NCBI GenBank assembly: GCA_027578815.1
Contig: JANBTH010000232.1
Location: 1 to 24,921, forward strand
Length of the DNA: 24,921 nt
Source: Coemansia sp. RSA 1804
Lineage: Eukaryota > Kickxellomycota > Kickxellomycetes > Kickxellales > Kickxellaceae
Direction: 5' to 3'
The notes below the pieces were generated by a model. It had not been told where the DNA came from. It ran no database searches and was given only the letters and a program-made list of their open reading frames with translations. This document shows positions 16,240 to 23,979 of this stretch, piece by piece (position 1 is the first letter of the stretch; each line of letters begins with the position of its first letter). The translations under genes and the position numbers were made by a program.

Positions 16240-17439
16240 TCAGGCAACAAAGCGAATATCAGCATCGTTTGGAGCGTACTTTGGCTTATACTTTGCATAA
16301 ACCCGTGAGAGCTCCTCGACATAAAGCGCGTGGTAGTGATCGATCTCATCAGCAGTCGGATCAAAGTTCTTTCCAACGGGAATGGGCTTTCCAACCACAG
16401 TGATCATCTGCGTGCGATACGGGGTGAAAAAGATGTTTCTGCCATGGAACAGCAGAATGGTGAAGCCAAACATGTCCTTGATGGCCAGCTCGAACGCGCG
16501 GGTCCACGTTCCCGGGCCATTGGGCACGAGCTTGTAGATGGAGTTTTCATTAAAGTTGTACACGGGAACCAGGGCGCAGCCGGCCCGGATTGCCTCGCGC
16601 ACAAAGCCCTTGCGCTTGAGCAGAACAAGATCGGCGGTGTTCGCATGGGCCAGCATGGACTCCTCGGCCCCGCCAACAACCACAAGAAGCGACTGGCGCA
16701 GTCTGTGGTGGCGATCCAGGAGGATTCGCCGGATCGACCCACGGTCGCATGACAGGCACCCCATTGCCAGCGCGTAGTCGCGGAAAAACGGAATGCTGAA
16801 GCTGACGGGCATTGTCACGCCACGCACCACAAGCCCCGGAACATGGGCCTCGATGCCCAGCCCCGTGGTTCCCGCGATTAGCTGAGACATATACCCGATG
16901 ACGCCATGCGGATGTGCGCCAAACACATACTGCTTTGCCGCATCCAGGGGCTCCTCGAACACGATCTTCGGCTGGAAGTACCTGTTGATGTGGCCCCAGA
17001 TCGGGAGCTTGTGGACTGCCGAAACCCGTCGGCCAACGCCGTCGTAGGGTCTCGAATCAGCAAGACAGAACACGAGATACGCGCCAAGCAGTGCGCGCAG
17101 ATACGTGGCGTAGATAAACAGGTACACGAAGAGCACTGCGCACCATACGGGCGATGTGGCCCAGAGCGTCACCATTGCCGTGGTCAGCGTTTCTTGCAGG
17201 AACTCTGATACCCGCTCGGAAAACTCGGACCGCTCTTCCGAGATGCCAATGCTCTGCGCCCACGCCCCCGTAAACGCCGAGAGCTGGCTGAGAAGACCAT
17301 CCTGTGGCGCGTTGTTGCTGGTGCTTTCCGGAAGGCTGCGGCTCCCAGTGGCTGCCGACACCATAGACTTGGAGGCGGTGGTGGCAGCAAGCCCTTCGTC
17401 GTCCGACCGAGCGTAGCTGCTTCTGCCTGGCAACGCCAT
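16240..17439 (-). CDS. DGA1: Diacylglycerol O-acyltransferase 2 (DGAT2)
   Basis: A 399-residue protein from ATG 17437-17439 to TGA 16240-16242; 12 extra codons upstream start only at TTG. DGAT2 acylates diacylglycerol with acyl-CoA in the last step of triacylglycerol synthesis, in ER and lipid-droplet membrane. After a Ser/Ala-rich N-terminus there are membrane segments around residues 87-125 (MVTLWATSPVWCAVLFVYLF... ), then the catalytic-site motif HPHG in YVFGAHPHGVIG (about 176-179), RGVTMPVSFSIPFFRDY, VVVGGAEESM (about 254-263), and GFVREAIRAGCALVPVYNFN. The ending resembles the partial paralogue at 3-353. Length is usual for the fungal family. A TCACGTGA octamer and a pyrimidine-rich core lie upstream. 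Confidence 0.93.
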   Translation of the reverse strand: MALPGRSSYARSDDEGLAATTASKSMVSAATGSRSLPESTSNNAPQDGLLSQLSAFTGAWAQSIGISEERSEFSERVSEFLQETLTTAMVTLWATSPVWCAVLFVYLFIYATYLRALLGAYLVFCLADSRPYDGVGRRVSAVHKLPIWGHINRYFQPKIVFEEPLDAAKQYVFGAHPHGVIGYMSQLIAGTTGLGIEAHVPGLVVRGVTMPVSFSIPFFRDYALAMGCLSCDRGSIRRILLDRHHRLRQSLLVVVGGAEESMLAHANTADLVLLKRKGFVREAIRAGCALVPVYNFNENSIYKLVPNGPGTWTRAFELAIKDMFGFTILLFHGRNIFFTPYRTQMITVVGKPIPVGKNFDPTADEIDHYHALYVEELSRVYAKYKPKYAPNDADIRFVA

Positions 17440-17885
17440 AATCTTTATCTTTCCTTCCTCCAAGCCGTCTTTCAAGTGTGTCTACACTGGATGTTTTTGC
17501 AATATATGTACGCTTATAGAGACTAACTGAAGCTTGGCTATTTTGACAACTGTAATAAAAGAAGAAACCCCGGAGAAGAAAAGAAAAAAAGGCGAAAGGC
17601 CCAGAAGACGAAAGTGAAAATGAAAATGAAGTGGAAAAAGGAAGCACATGCCAGGACTTGCTCAGCAACTAATGCCCGCGCGCTGTCACGTGAAACACGC
17701 TCTATTGCAGCCCGCTCACTGCAGACGTGTGGAAGAGGTTCCAGATCGACTGACTCAAATGGGGGACGGCTAATAGCACTATCTTGCACAGTGCAAATCA
17801 GCATACATTTGCCCGCTTGCTTTCTTCTTGGCATTAAAAGCAAAACACGACAGCCAGAGAACGAAAGAACGAAAAAAAGGTGTCT
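17440..17885. promoter_or_regulatory. Promoter region of DGAT2 and 3' flank of DBP5
   Basis: On the minus strand the promoter reads, from the distal side, a GC-richer stretch with the palindrome TCACGTGA (17686-17693), then a long C/T-rich tract (about 17540-17640), typical of fungal core promoters, then the DGAT2 ATG at 17439. A 98-codon ORF here (from ATG 17834) gets its hydrophobic C-terminus from that C/T tract and is likely spurious. Confidence 0.5.
17686..17693. promoter_or_regulatory. TCACGTGA E-box / CDEI-type site upstream of DGAT2
   Basis: A perfect 8-bp palindrome about 250 bp before the DGAT2 ATG. RTCACRTG-type sequences are bound by bHLH proteins such as Cbf1 in yeast. See also 19531 and 22438. 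Confidence 0.4.
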
Positions 17886-19253
17886 TTACTTGAGAGCCTT
17901 CTTGAGAATCTTGCGCGCCTTCTCCCAGTCATCGGTCGGAACCTTGATGATGTCACAGCATAAGGTGTTCTGAATGGCCTCCATCTGCTCAAGACTCGCC
18001 TCGTCATGGACAAAGTTGACGCTTGCGCCAGTGCGTCCAAACCGGCCGGTACGCCCGATGCGGTGGAGATAGGTTTCGGCATCAGGCCTGGACTCGCCGT
18101 CCAGGGGGATATCGTAGTTGATGACGAGGTTGACCTGCTGGATATCGATACCGCGTGCAATGACATTGGTGGTGATAAGGACCTTGATGTTGCCGTCGCG
18201 GAAGTCGTCCATCACCTTGTCGCGCTGCACGGAATCCATGGTTCCGTGCAGAAACACCACAGCGTGGCCGTCGCTGGTCATCCGGCGTGCAATGCTCTCG
18301 GCGGTGTCACGGCGCCGCACAAAGATAATGCTCTGGCCAACGGTCATCAGCGAGTAGAGTTCCGAAAGAACCTCGAATTTGTGCGCAGCGTTCTTGCACT
18401 CCATGTAGAACTGCTTGATCCCCTCCACGGTGAGCTCGCTGGCCTTCAGGCGGAGCTCGTTGGCCTTTGGCGCAAACCGCTTGGTGAATTCGCGCACATT
18501 GTCGGGGAAGGTGGCCGAAAACAGCACAACCTGGCACTTTGGCGGCATCATGTTCTTGATCCGCAGGGTCTGATCCGCAAGCCCCTGGAGATCAAGCATA
18601 TTGTCCGCCTCGTCCAGAACAAAAAGCTTCATGGATTTGAGCGAAAGTGCGCGCTTGCGTATCATGTCGCTGACGGTTCCTGGGGTGCCAATAACCACGT
18701 GGGCGGTAATCGTCTCGCCCTTCTGGAACGAGTCCTTGATTGCATACTTGGTCTTCACCGGAGTGTATTTGCCCATCTCCTCCAGAACGTTCATGATCTG
18801 GCGGGCAAGCTCGCGCGACGGGGCCAAGCACAGGGCCTGCGGCTCGTCGAGCTCGTAGTCGACGCGGCTGAGCATCGTCAGCACAAACGCCGCCGTTTTG
18901 CCCGTTCCCGACTGCGACTGGCCAATCATGTTGAGCGGCGGGTTCGCCAGCAACAACGGAAGCGCGCGCTCCTGGATCTTCGACGGCTTGGTGAACTTCA
19001 TCTCGTAGATCCCCTTCAGTAGGTTCTCGTGCAAACCAAGCTCATCGAACGACTTTACAGAGTACAGCGGCGAGTTCGGATCCGCTTGTATGTCTGCCAG
19101 CCGCACCTCAACCTCGGGCTCGTCCAGGGTACTGATTGCGGCCTCTGTGTCATTCTCCTCCTGTGCTGCAGACTTCTTCGCGCCGCCGTCGGCACTAAGG
19201 TTCTGAAGGCCTCCGGCCAGCGAATCCAAGGCGTCGTCTAGATCATTCCACAT
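17886..19253 (-). CDS. DBP5: Dbp5/DDX19-type DEAD-box RNA helicase
   Basis: 455 residues if read from ATG 19251-19253 (MWNDLDDALDSLAGG). Dbp5 remodels mRNPs at the cytoplasmic face of the nuclear pore during mRNA export. All helicase motifs are present: Q-motif region FDELGLHENLLKGIYEMKF, SQSGTGKT, APSRELARQ, GTPGT, DEAD, SATF, TTNVIARGID and HRIGRTGRFG. VRLADIQADPNSPLYSVKSF and the ending VPTDDW are specific to the Dbp5 group. The frame is also open upstream to 19373, but only by reading through a GTGAGT splice donor. A short first exon at 19362-19419 may be joined to this one; with an acceptor at CTAG (19238) or TGCAG (19295) the frame is kept. So the exact N-terminus is unsettled. Confidence 0.95.
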   Translation of the reverse strand: MWNDLDDALDSLAGGLQNLSADGGAKKSAAQEENDTEAAISTLDEPEVEVRLADIQADPNSPLYSVKSFDELGLHENLLKGIYEMKFTKPSKIQERALPLLLANPPLNMIGQSQSGTGKTAAFVLTMLSRVDYELDEPQALCLAPSRELARQIMNVLEEMGKYTPVKTKYAIKDSFQKGETITAHVVIGTPGTVSDMIRKRALSLKSMKLFVLDEADNMLDLQGLADQTLRIKNMMPPKCQVVLFSATFPDNVREFTKRFAPKANELRLKASELTVEGIKQFYMECKNAAHKFEVLSELYSLMTVGQSIIFVRRRDTAESIARRMTSDGHAVVFLHGTMDSVQRDKVMDDFRDGNIKVLITTNVIARGIDIQQVNLVINYDIPLDGESRPDAETYLHRIGRTGRFGRTGASVNFVHDEASLEQMEAIQNTLCCDIIKVPTDDWEKARKILKKALK

Positions 19254-19361
19254 TTTAGAGACAAATAAGAGAAACCAATTAGCTGGGCGGTGCTCTGCAG
19301 TTGAACACAATGTGTAGACAACCCAAAGGAGGAGAATCTGAAGCAGACCATAATTACTCAC

Positions 19362-19419
19362 CAGAATCATCAAGAGAGATGCTGAATTTGCCGCGTGGAA
19401 CAGTCGTGCTTGTAGACAT
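19362..19419 (-). CDS. Possible first exon of DBP5
   Basis: From ATG 19417-19419 (AAAAATG context) the strand reads MSTSTTVPRGKFSISLDDS and then meets GTGAGT at 19361-19356. Joining to an acceptor at CTAG (intron 19238-19361, 124 nt, with a CTAAT at 19278-19282) or at TGCAG (intron 19295-19361, 67 nt) restores the DBP5 frame. Supported by the strong donor and in-frame join, but not proven. Confidence 0.45.
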
Positions 19420-19530
19420 TTTTATAATTTATGTTTAATTTTTTACTGGGGAATCGGAAAACAAAAAAAAACAAACAAGAAAAACAAAAACGCAAAAGAC
19501 GTGTAGGAAAATATCCCAGAAAAAAATATA

Positions 19531-19538
19531 CACGTGAC
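19531..19538. promoter_or_regulatory. GTCACGTG (CDEI-type) site upstream of DBP5
   Basis: On the minus strand the bases read AGTCACGTGTA, a match to the CDEI consensus RTCACRTG, about 110 bp upstream of the candidate DBP5 first exon ATG. Confidence 0.35.
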
Positions 19539-19640
19539 TCGCGTTGAAAAACTTCGTGCTGCTTCAAAAAAAACATTGCATAACAATACAATCAAATCAA
19601 GAAGAGAAAAAAAAAGAGCTATGAGCAAGATGCGAGCCGT

Positions 19641-21056
19641 TTACACGCCAACGACAGAAGAGCTGGAGGGCACCGAGGACGAAGACGGCGCGGCAGAAGC
19701 AGGCGAGTAAGGAATGGCCTTGCTGATAAGCGCGCGTCCCGAAGGCAAGCGCGCACGCATGTCCTCGGACGACGGCACCGCCTCGAAGCCAATGGTGTCG
19801 TTGTTGCGTCTGTAGAGGCTGTAGAGCGGGTCGATCGGGCCACGCAGCAGCATTTCGGCGGTTCTAGCGTGGACCGACTGGTTGCGCTTCTTGAGTCCTG
19901 CCAGAATCTCCCGCGCATCGCGCATGAAGCCAACGGCGTTTCCGTACTTTTGGTTGTCGCTCTGCACCTGCGCCAGGTATATCATCGCCTGCGCAAGAAT
20001 GAGCTGCTGGCCATCGCGCATGTAGTTCTGGATATCGGACGACACGCTGCGGAACTCGCCGCTCTGCAGTGTGCGCACCAGCGAGCTCGCGTTCAGATAG
20101 CGCTCCTGGATGCCGAGAAGAAGGTTGGCTGGGATGTTGGGCGTCTTGCGCTGGTTCTTGTCGGTGCGCAGCCACACGCGCACCGACAAGCGGTCGGAGT
20201 CCGCAAGCGAGAGCATCTGCAGCATGTACTGGATGTCCGGAGTCAGATCCGGGACGCCCAGACGGATGCCGCTGATCTGCGGCAGAACATGGTCCATGAT
20301 GTACTGAAACACGCCGGCGGCCTCGCGCAGCTCTATCGATGCGCGCTTGAGCGCCTCAACGCCCTGCTCGCCCTCGTCCTCCAGCACCATCGACGCGCCT
20401 GGCGTCATGGCGTTGATCGTCTCGCACTCGATCTCGGTGTCCAGCGACGACACCTTCGAGTACGCATTCATCGACTTTGCCACCGCAAGCGACAGCAGTG
20501 TGAATCCGAGCTCCACGTAGATTGATGTAGACTGCGTGCGCCGCTGCTTGAACGACCGGCCTCCCAGAATCCTTGATGCCGCGCTTCCGCCACCCGCCCC
20601 ACCAGCCGCTGCCGCCCCACCGCCGTTGCCGCCGTTGCTGCCGCCGCCGCTATTGCCGCCGTCGCTGTCTCCCGCGTTGCCTCCTCTAAGCCCAAACCGC
20701 GGCCGTGTGAGGTTGACTGCATCGTACAGCCTACTGACAATCGCACTCTTCCAGATGAACTCCACGCCACGACTACTGTCCCTAAACATCTCCCGTTTGC
20801 TTTCGTACAGCGAAATGTACCAGTGCAGCTCGCTCAAGTATCCCTCGATGGCCGAGATAACTGCTCCTATGCGGCTCAGGTCCTCTGTCTTGCTCTGTGC
20901 CTTTAATTTCTCCCTCATTCCCTCGCGCAGCATGCACATCTTGCTGACTCTGCCGTACACCTCTGTGTCATTCTGAAGCGACGACGGTAGCAGACTCGGC
21001 GGGTTGATTACTTTGGTCTTTGGGTTTCTCAGATAATACCTCATGCTCACTCTCAT
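19641..21056 (-). CDS. BRO1-domain protein, likely PalC-type pH-response regulator
   Basis: 471 residues from ATG 21054-21056 (a second Met, MRYYLRNPKTK, at 21042-21044 may be the true start; the frame's first codon is TTG). The whole protein is helical, as in the BRO1 domain. PalC-like marks are the ending NDTIGFEAVP followed by LPSGRALISKAIPYSPA, NIPANLLLGIQERYLNASS and AQAMIYLAQVQSDNQKYGNA. PalC in filamentous fungi joins the Rim/Pal alkaline-pH signalling complex and binds the ESCRT-III subunit Vps32. An unusual Gly/Asn/Ser-rich insert lies at about residues 122-160, and the C-terminus is a Ser-rich SSSSVPSSSS run. Alternatives: BROX- or Rim20-like BRO1 proteins. The BRO1 fold is inferred from a few blocks, so treat with moderate trust. 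Confidence 0.55.
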   Translation of the reverse strand: MRVSMRYYLRNPKTKVINPPSLLPSSLQNDTEVYGRVSKMCMLREGMREKLKAQSKTEDLSRIGAVISAIEGYLSELHWYISLYESKREMFRDSSRGVEFIWKSAIVSRLYDAVNLTRPRFGLRGGNAGDSDGGNSGGGSNGGNGGGAAAAGGAGGGSAASRILGGRSFKQRRTQSTSIYVELGFTLLSLAVAKSMNAYSKVSSLDTEIECETINAMTPGASMVLEDEGEQGVEALKRASIELREAAGVFQYIMDHVLPQISGIRLGVPDLTPDIQYMLQMLSLADSDRLSVRVWLRTDKNQRKTPNIPANLLLGIQERYLNASSLVRTLQSGEFRSVSSDIQNYMRDGQQLILAQAMIYLAQVQSDNQKYGNAVGFMRDAREILAGLKKRNQSVHARTAEMLLRGPIDPLYSLYRRNNDTIGFEAVPSSEDMRARLPSGRALISKAIPYSPASAAPSSSSVPSSSSVVGV

Positions 21057-21352
21057 CGCCAGCAAAGGAAAAAGAAATGGTAATGAGCTGGTCTTTGTGT
21101 GTGTGTTGGCTGGTTTGCGTTTATTCTGCTGTTTCCTGTGATACTAATGCAAGGGGTAATGGTCAATGGTATGCTCTATGCTGAAAGGCAAACGACGAAA
21201 AGGCTATAGGAATTCGGCTTTATGGAACAAGTAACTCAAATAAAGAAGAAGAAATAATGCATTGAAAACAGAGAAAGCCAAAGCAAAAAGAAAAAGCAGG
21301 CCTCTTTCAAGTACCACCCACCGGCCCACACAGTGCATGCCAATCATGACCA

Positions 21353-21543
21353 TCACCAAGCCGATTGACGTGGGTTTCGGACTGCTTCGTCCTGTAATGC
21401 TTGCTCTCCACAAAACGAACCAGGAATCTGTGTTGCTGCCTGCAGAATAGAAACGAGTGGTGTAGGTGGGAGGTTTCTTACGTCAATGCGGTCAGCACCA
21501 AAGATACAAAAAGAGGAAAGAGAAGACAAAAATACATTACTAC
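21353..21543 (-). other. Possible intron and terminal exon of MIS18
   Basis: Donor GTAGTA begins at 21543, followed by a pyrimidine-rich stretch, CTGAC (21491-21495) and TAAG ending at 21477, a 67-nt intron. The joined exon (21353-21476) would end the protein with NLPPTPLVSILQAATQIPGS and further residues to ...RQSAW, total 266 residues, in frame. An alternative acceptor CTGCAG (ending 21440, intron 104 nt) gives a different tail. Only splice signals and frame support this. Confidence 0.35.
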
Positions 21544-22220
21544 CTTGTGAACCGTTTGGGCGGGTCAATGTGGTAGATTTCTGGATTAAGCCCATGAGCC
21601 GAGGAGCGCTTTCTGCCACCCGGCGGAGGAGCCGACCGAGGGCTCGTGCTCGCCTGAGGCAGCCGCATGATAACCTGCTCGAGCTTCTGCAGTTTTGCAG
21701 CAATTGCTGTGACGTTATTCTTCACCATGCCCAGGTCATCGCGAAACGCAACAGACGTGTAGAACTCTGGCGGCGGAACATCCGCGCTAGCCGGCTTGTT
21801 CCCCAGGCACTTGCCCAGCTCATAAGTGATGACCCTCTGGATATCCAGCGCATACGCGCCTCGGATGAGATCGATGTCCTGCGTGGTAGTCAGGTACTTG
21901 CGCCCAACTGTCTGGTGGCACTCGCCGCAACTCAGCTCATGGTACGTGCTGCCCTCCTCGCCCCGCTCCGTCGATGTTTTGCATTTCGTGCTGCACACCA
22001 CGCTCTCCGGAACCGCCTGGAGCCCAAAGTAGTTGCGTTCGGGAATCGATGCCACGTACGCAAATGTGTCGCCTAGGATTGTGCGGCACTTTGAGCAGCT
22101 GAATACCACCGGCCCGTCAATCGCATCGTCCGTTCCTGCATCCCTTCCGCTTCCTGCGTTACCCGTGCTCTCGGCACCCATGCCGTAGCCCTCCTGGTAC
22201 TCGCCTCGCAACCGATCCAT
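21540..22220 (-). CDS. MIS18: Mis18-type centromere protein
   Basis: 226 residues from ATG 22218-22220. Mis18 helps load CENP-A/Cnp1 histone at the centromere. The Mis18/Yippee-like zinc domain is at about residues 38-145: VVFSCSKCRTILGDTFAYVA with the first CxxC (Cys42, Cys45), then LSCGECHQTVGRKYL with the second (Cys98, Cys101), followed by DIDLIRGAYALD and RVITYELGKCLG, all typical. A coiled-coil-like helix (VKNNVTAIAAKLQKLEQVIM, about 173-192) follows, the usual oligomerisation part. The stop TAG lies inside a GTAGTA that could be a splice donor (exon end 21544, donor at 21543), so the annotated C-terminus PKRFTR may be an artefact of an unspliced intron. A TCACGTGA lies about 220 bp upstream of the ATG. 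Confidence 0.85.
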   Translation of the reverse strand: MDRLRGEYQEGYGMGAESTGNAGSGRDAGTDDAIDGPVVFSCSKCRTILGDTFAYVASIPERNYFGLQAVPESVVCSTKCKTSTERGEEGSTYHELSCGECHQTVGRKYLTTTQDIDLIRGAYALDIQRVITYELGKCLGNKPASADVPPPEFYTSVAFRDDLGMVKNNVTAIAAKLQKLEQVIMRLPQASTSPRSAPPPGGRKRSSAHGLNPEIYHIDPPKRFTR

Positions 22221-22433
22221 ATAAAATTATCCGTGCCCACGTTTGGCAAAGACTATTCCATAAACAGCACAGAATGCCACAATGCTGGTTTGCTGGAGAA
22301 TAATAGCAGAGAGCAGGAGATAAAATATGCAAAAGCGTGTCTGTAGTTCGTTATTAGCATGCGTTTATTGTGACGATTTCTAAATACCAAGTGTGCTCAC
22401 TTTACAATATGACAAGGTCATAAATATTATGTT
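22221..22433. other. Upstream region of MIS18
   Basis: AT-rich promoter of MIS18 (minus strand). Between here and the Mpv17 stop at 22635 lie the short ORF candidates at 22434-22600. No RNA gene seen. Confidence 0.5.
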
Positions 22434-22600
22434 TTAGTCACGTGATGCATGGTTGAAGTATTTCAAGATCTCATTGTGGATCGGATCCAAGTTACGACGC
22501 CTCGAAGCTGGCACTTGCAGATTACATTTTCGCAACGCCAAAAAACAATAGAAGTAATAATGATAATAAACAAGAGGGTTCCATTTCTATTTGACTGCAT
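22434..22600 (-). CDS. Candidate short ORFs upstream of MIS18, one a 45-residue single-pass peptide
   Basis: ATG 22598-22600 opens a 45-codon frame to TGA 22463-22465 beginning MQSNRNGTLLFIIIITSIVF, with one hydrophobic segment (about residues 9-21) and Cys23, Cys28, Cys30. In a different frame, open from about 22585 but without an ATG, the last 80 bases (22434-22513) read VPASRRRNLDPIHNEILKYF and NHASRD before TAA, a protein-like string in a locally GC-richer patch that resembles a terminal exon. The TCACGTGA at 22438 lies inside this patch. The two readings exclude each other or imply an intron; I recognise neither. Confidence 0.25.
22438..22445. promoter_or_regulatory. TCACGTGA palindrome upstream of MIS18
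   Basis: A perfect octamer about 220 bp upstream of the MIS18 ATG, the same as at 17686. It overlaps a protein-like reading frame (see 22434-22600), so its regulatory role is doubtful. Confidence 0.3.
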
Positions 22601-22634
22601 CAGTTTACAACCCAGGAACGACAGACGTTTTTTT

Positions 22635-23300
22635 TCAGACCTTTGAGTCTATTCTCTCTGCTTGGCGAGGAGTAATTTTCGTGTGCGGAGTCTCCACCGG
22701 CACATCCACAGCGGTAGCAGACTGGGCATTAGCCCAAGAGATAAAGGCGTTCCAGAATATGCTAACAATGCTACTGAACGGAACGCGGTAGATCGTCGGG
22801 ACAAAGCCAAAGTTGACAGCCTGGACTGCGGGCCAGACAGCGTAGTTGGCAGCCAGCGTGGGCCAGAAGTAGCTGCTCAGTCGGGTTTTAGCAGAGGCCC
22901 AGTCCTTCCCCTCCATGTAGTTCATGGCGATAAAGAACCCAGCAATGCCCATCGGCGCATAGATGCACTGGTCGGTGGCCACTCGCTGGGCGACGGCCGT
23001 TACAAACGCACGCTTCCCATTGCTCTGCAGCTGCAGCTGCAGCTGCTGCGGGAGCGGAAACTGCTTGTTTAGGAACAGGTACCATTTGTGGAATAGCGGT
23101 GCACAGAGTGCGCCCCAGCTGACAAACCGCAGCGTCCGCTTGTAGTCCCACCGGAACCTGCCACTGCCCTTGCTGTTCCGCTTTTCGATCAACTGTGCCA
23201 GCAGATCGCCTACCCCGCCCAGCGTGCCGTTGGTCACGGTCAGAGTCAGAATGGGCTGTCTCTCGGCAAGCGCCGTCCACATACGCAATATCCCGATCAT
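22635..23300 (-). CDS. Mpv17/PMP22/Sym1-family membrane protein
   Basis: 221 residues from ATG 23298-23300 to TGA. Members (yeast Sym1, human MPV17, PXMP2) are four-helix proteins of the mitochondrial inner membrane or peroxisome; Sym1 is thought to act as a channel or metabolite carrier under stress. Marks: the N-terminal helix MWTALAERQPILTLTVTNGT then GDLLAQLIE, RTLRFVSWGALCAPLFHKWY, QRVATDQCIYAPMGIAGFF, and the family signature NYAVWPAVQAVNFGFVPTIY with RVPFSSIVSIFWNAFISW. A short hydrophilic C-terminal tail (about 25 residues) follows. Unusual is the QLQLQLQ insert coded by a CTGCAG repeat. Mitochondrial versus peroxisomal location cannot be decided from the sequence. Confidence 0.92.
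   Translation of the reverse strand: MIGILRMWTALAERQPILTLTVTNGTLGGVGDLLAQLIEKRNSKGSGRFRWDYKRTLRFVSWGALCAPLFHKWYLFLNKQFPLPQQLQLQLQSNGKRAFVTAVAQRVATDQCIYAPMGIAGFFIAMNYMEGKDWASAKTRLSSYFWPTLAANYAVWPAVQAVNFGFVPTIYRVPFSSIVSIFWNAFISWANAQSATAVDVPVETPHTKITPRQAERIDSKV
23025..23048. repeat. CTGCAG hexanucleotide repeat within the Mpv17-family gene
   Basis: Three CTGCAG units followed by CTGCTG, coding on the minus strand for a Gln/Leu run in the hydrophilic loop after the second helix. Confidence 0.75.
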
Positions 23301-23523
23301 TATAGCACGATCTGCAAAATAAAATACTACAGAACAAGTGGATAATCCAGAAATACAGGTTGCTAATAATATATACTCTAGTTATTACAAAAGTGTGTCG
23401 GATAATAAATAAACGAATACAAAAAGAAGAAAAATGGAAAGAACACTGTTTTTCAGAAATTTACTGTTTATAGCATCTTGTTTGGACCGAGACTCTTTTT
23501 ACAAACGAATATCTTTCCGCCTC
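23301..23523. promoter_or_regulatory. Promoter region of the Mpv17-family gene
   Basis: AT-rich sequence directly upstream of the minus-strand ATG at 23300, with no recognisable element beyond AT runs. The wider gap up to the SH3 gene stop (23980) holds the short ORFs at 23524-23789 and nothing else I can support. Confidence 0.45.
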
Positions 23524-23789
23524 TCATCCTCCCTGCTTTTTCGGAATAATAAGTGTGACGCCTATTCCGTCAAAATTTGCTAATGCGCGATAAATGCCTT
23601 CGGCCAAACACAGCGCATGTAATAGTTTTTTATTAAATGCGTAGACAGAAAAGAATGGAAAATAGAGGGAGGGCATCACAGTGACGCAATGGTTGGGTAT
23701 TCCGACGTTATTATTTTGCACACGATCGCATGCCGATTGATCGATGGAACTGGTTCCAGCTGAGAGCAATCAGCCTCATCGGTCATCAT
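23524..23789 (-). CDS. Two short overlapping ORFs, unknown (possible frame-disrupted small gene)
   Basis: ATG 23787-23789 opens 37 codons (MMTDEADCSQLEPVPSINRH... to ...TIASL, TGA 23676-23678). The final TGA overlaps an ATG (23674-23676) in the next frame, opening 50 codons (MPSLYFPFFSVYAFNKKLLH... to ...PKKQGG, TGA 23524-23526). Both read like protein, and the first frame stays open upstream to about 23827. Together they would make about 90 to 100 residues if one base were shifted. Possible meanings: one gene with a frameshift (mutation or sequence error), two stop-start linked ORFs, or chance. Family not recognised. Confidence 0.3.
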
Positions 23790-23979
23790 CGCATCTTCCA
23801 GCTCTGGAACTTTTTGCTTGACTCGTTAACAAAGCAGCGCAAAAACATTGTCTTCAAACAGCAAGCATTTGTCATTCTTCAGTCATAAAAAAGCTTACAA
23901 AGTTGCGCATACAGTAAAAAAAGGGTTAGAAAAGTATAATGGACAAAACAGAACAGCGCAGCGCATTGAATGGATCTGT

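Noticed and set aside
17538..17834. 98-codon minus-strand ORF with a Phe/Ile-rich end
   Set aside because: The hydrophobic end comes from the C/T-rich core promoter of DGAT2, and no family is recognisable.
18006..19022. 338-codon plus-strand ORF opposite DBP5
   Set aside because: Antisense of a well-conserved helicase; long only because of GC-rich third positions.
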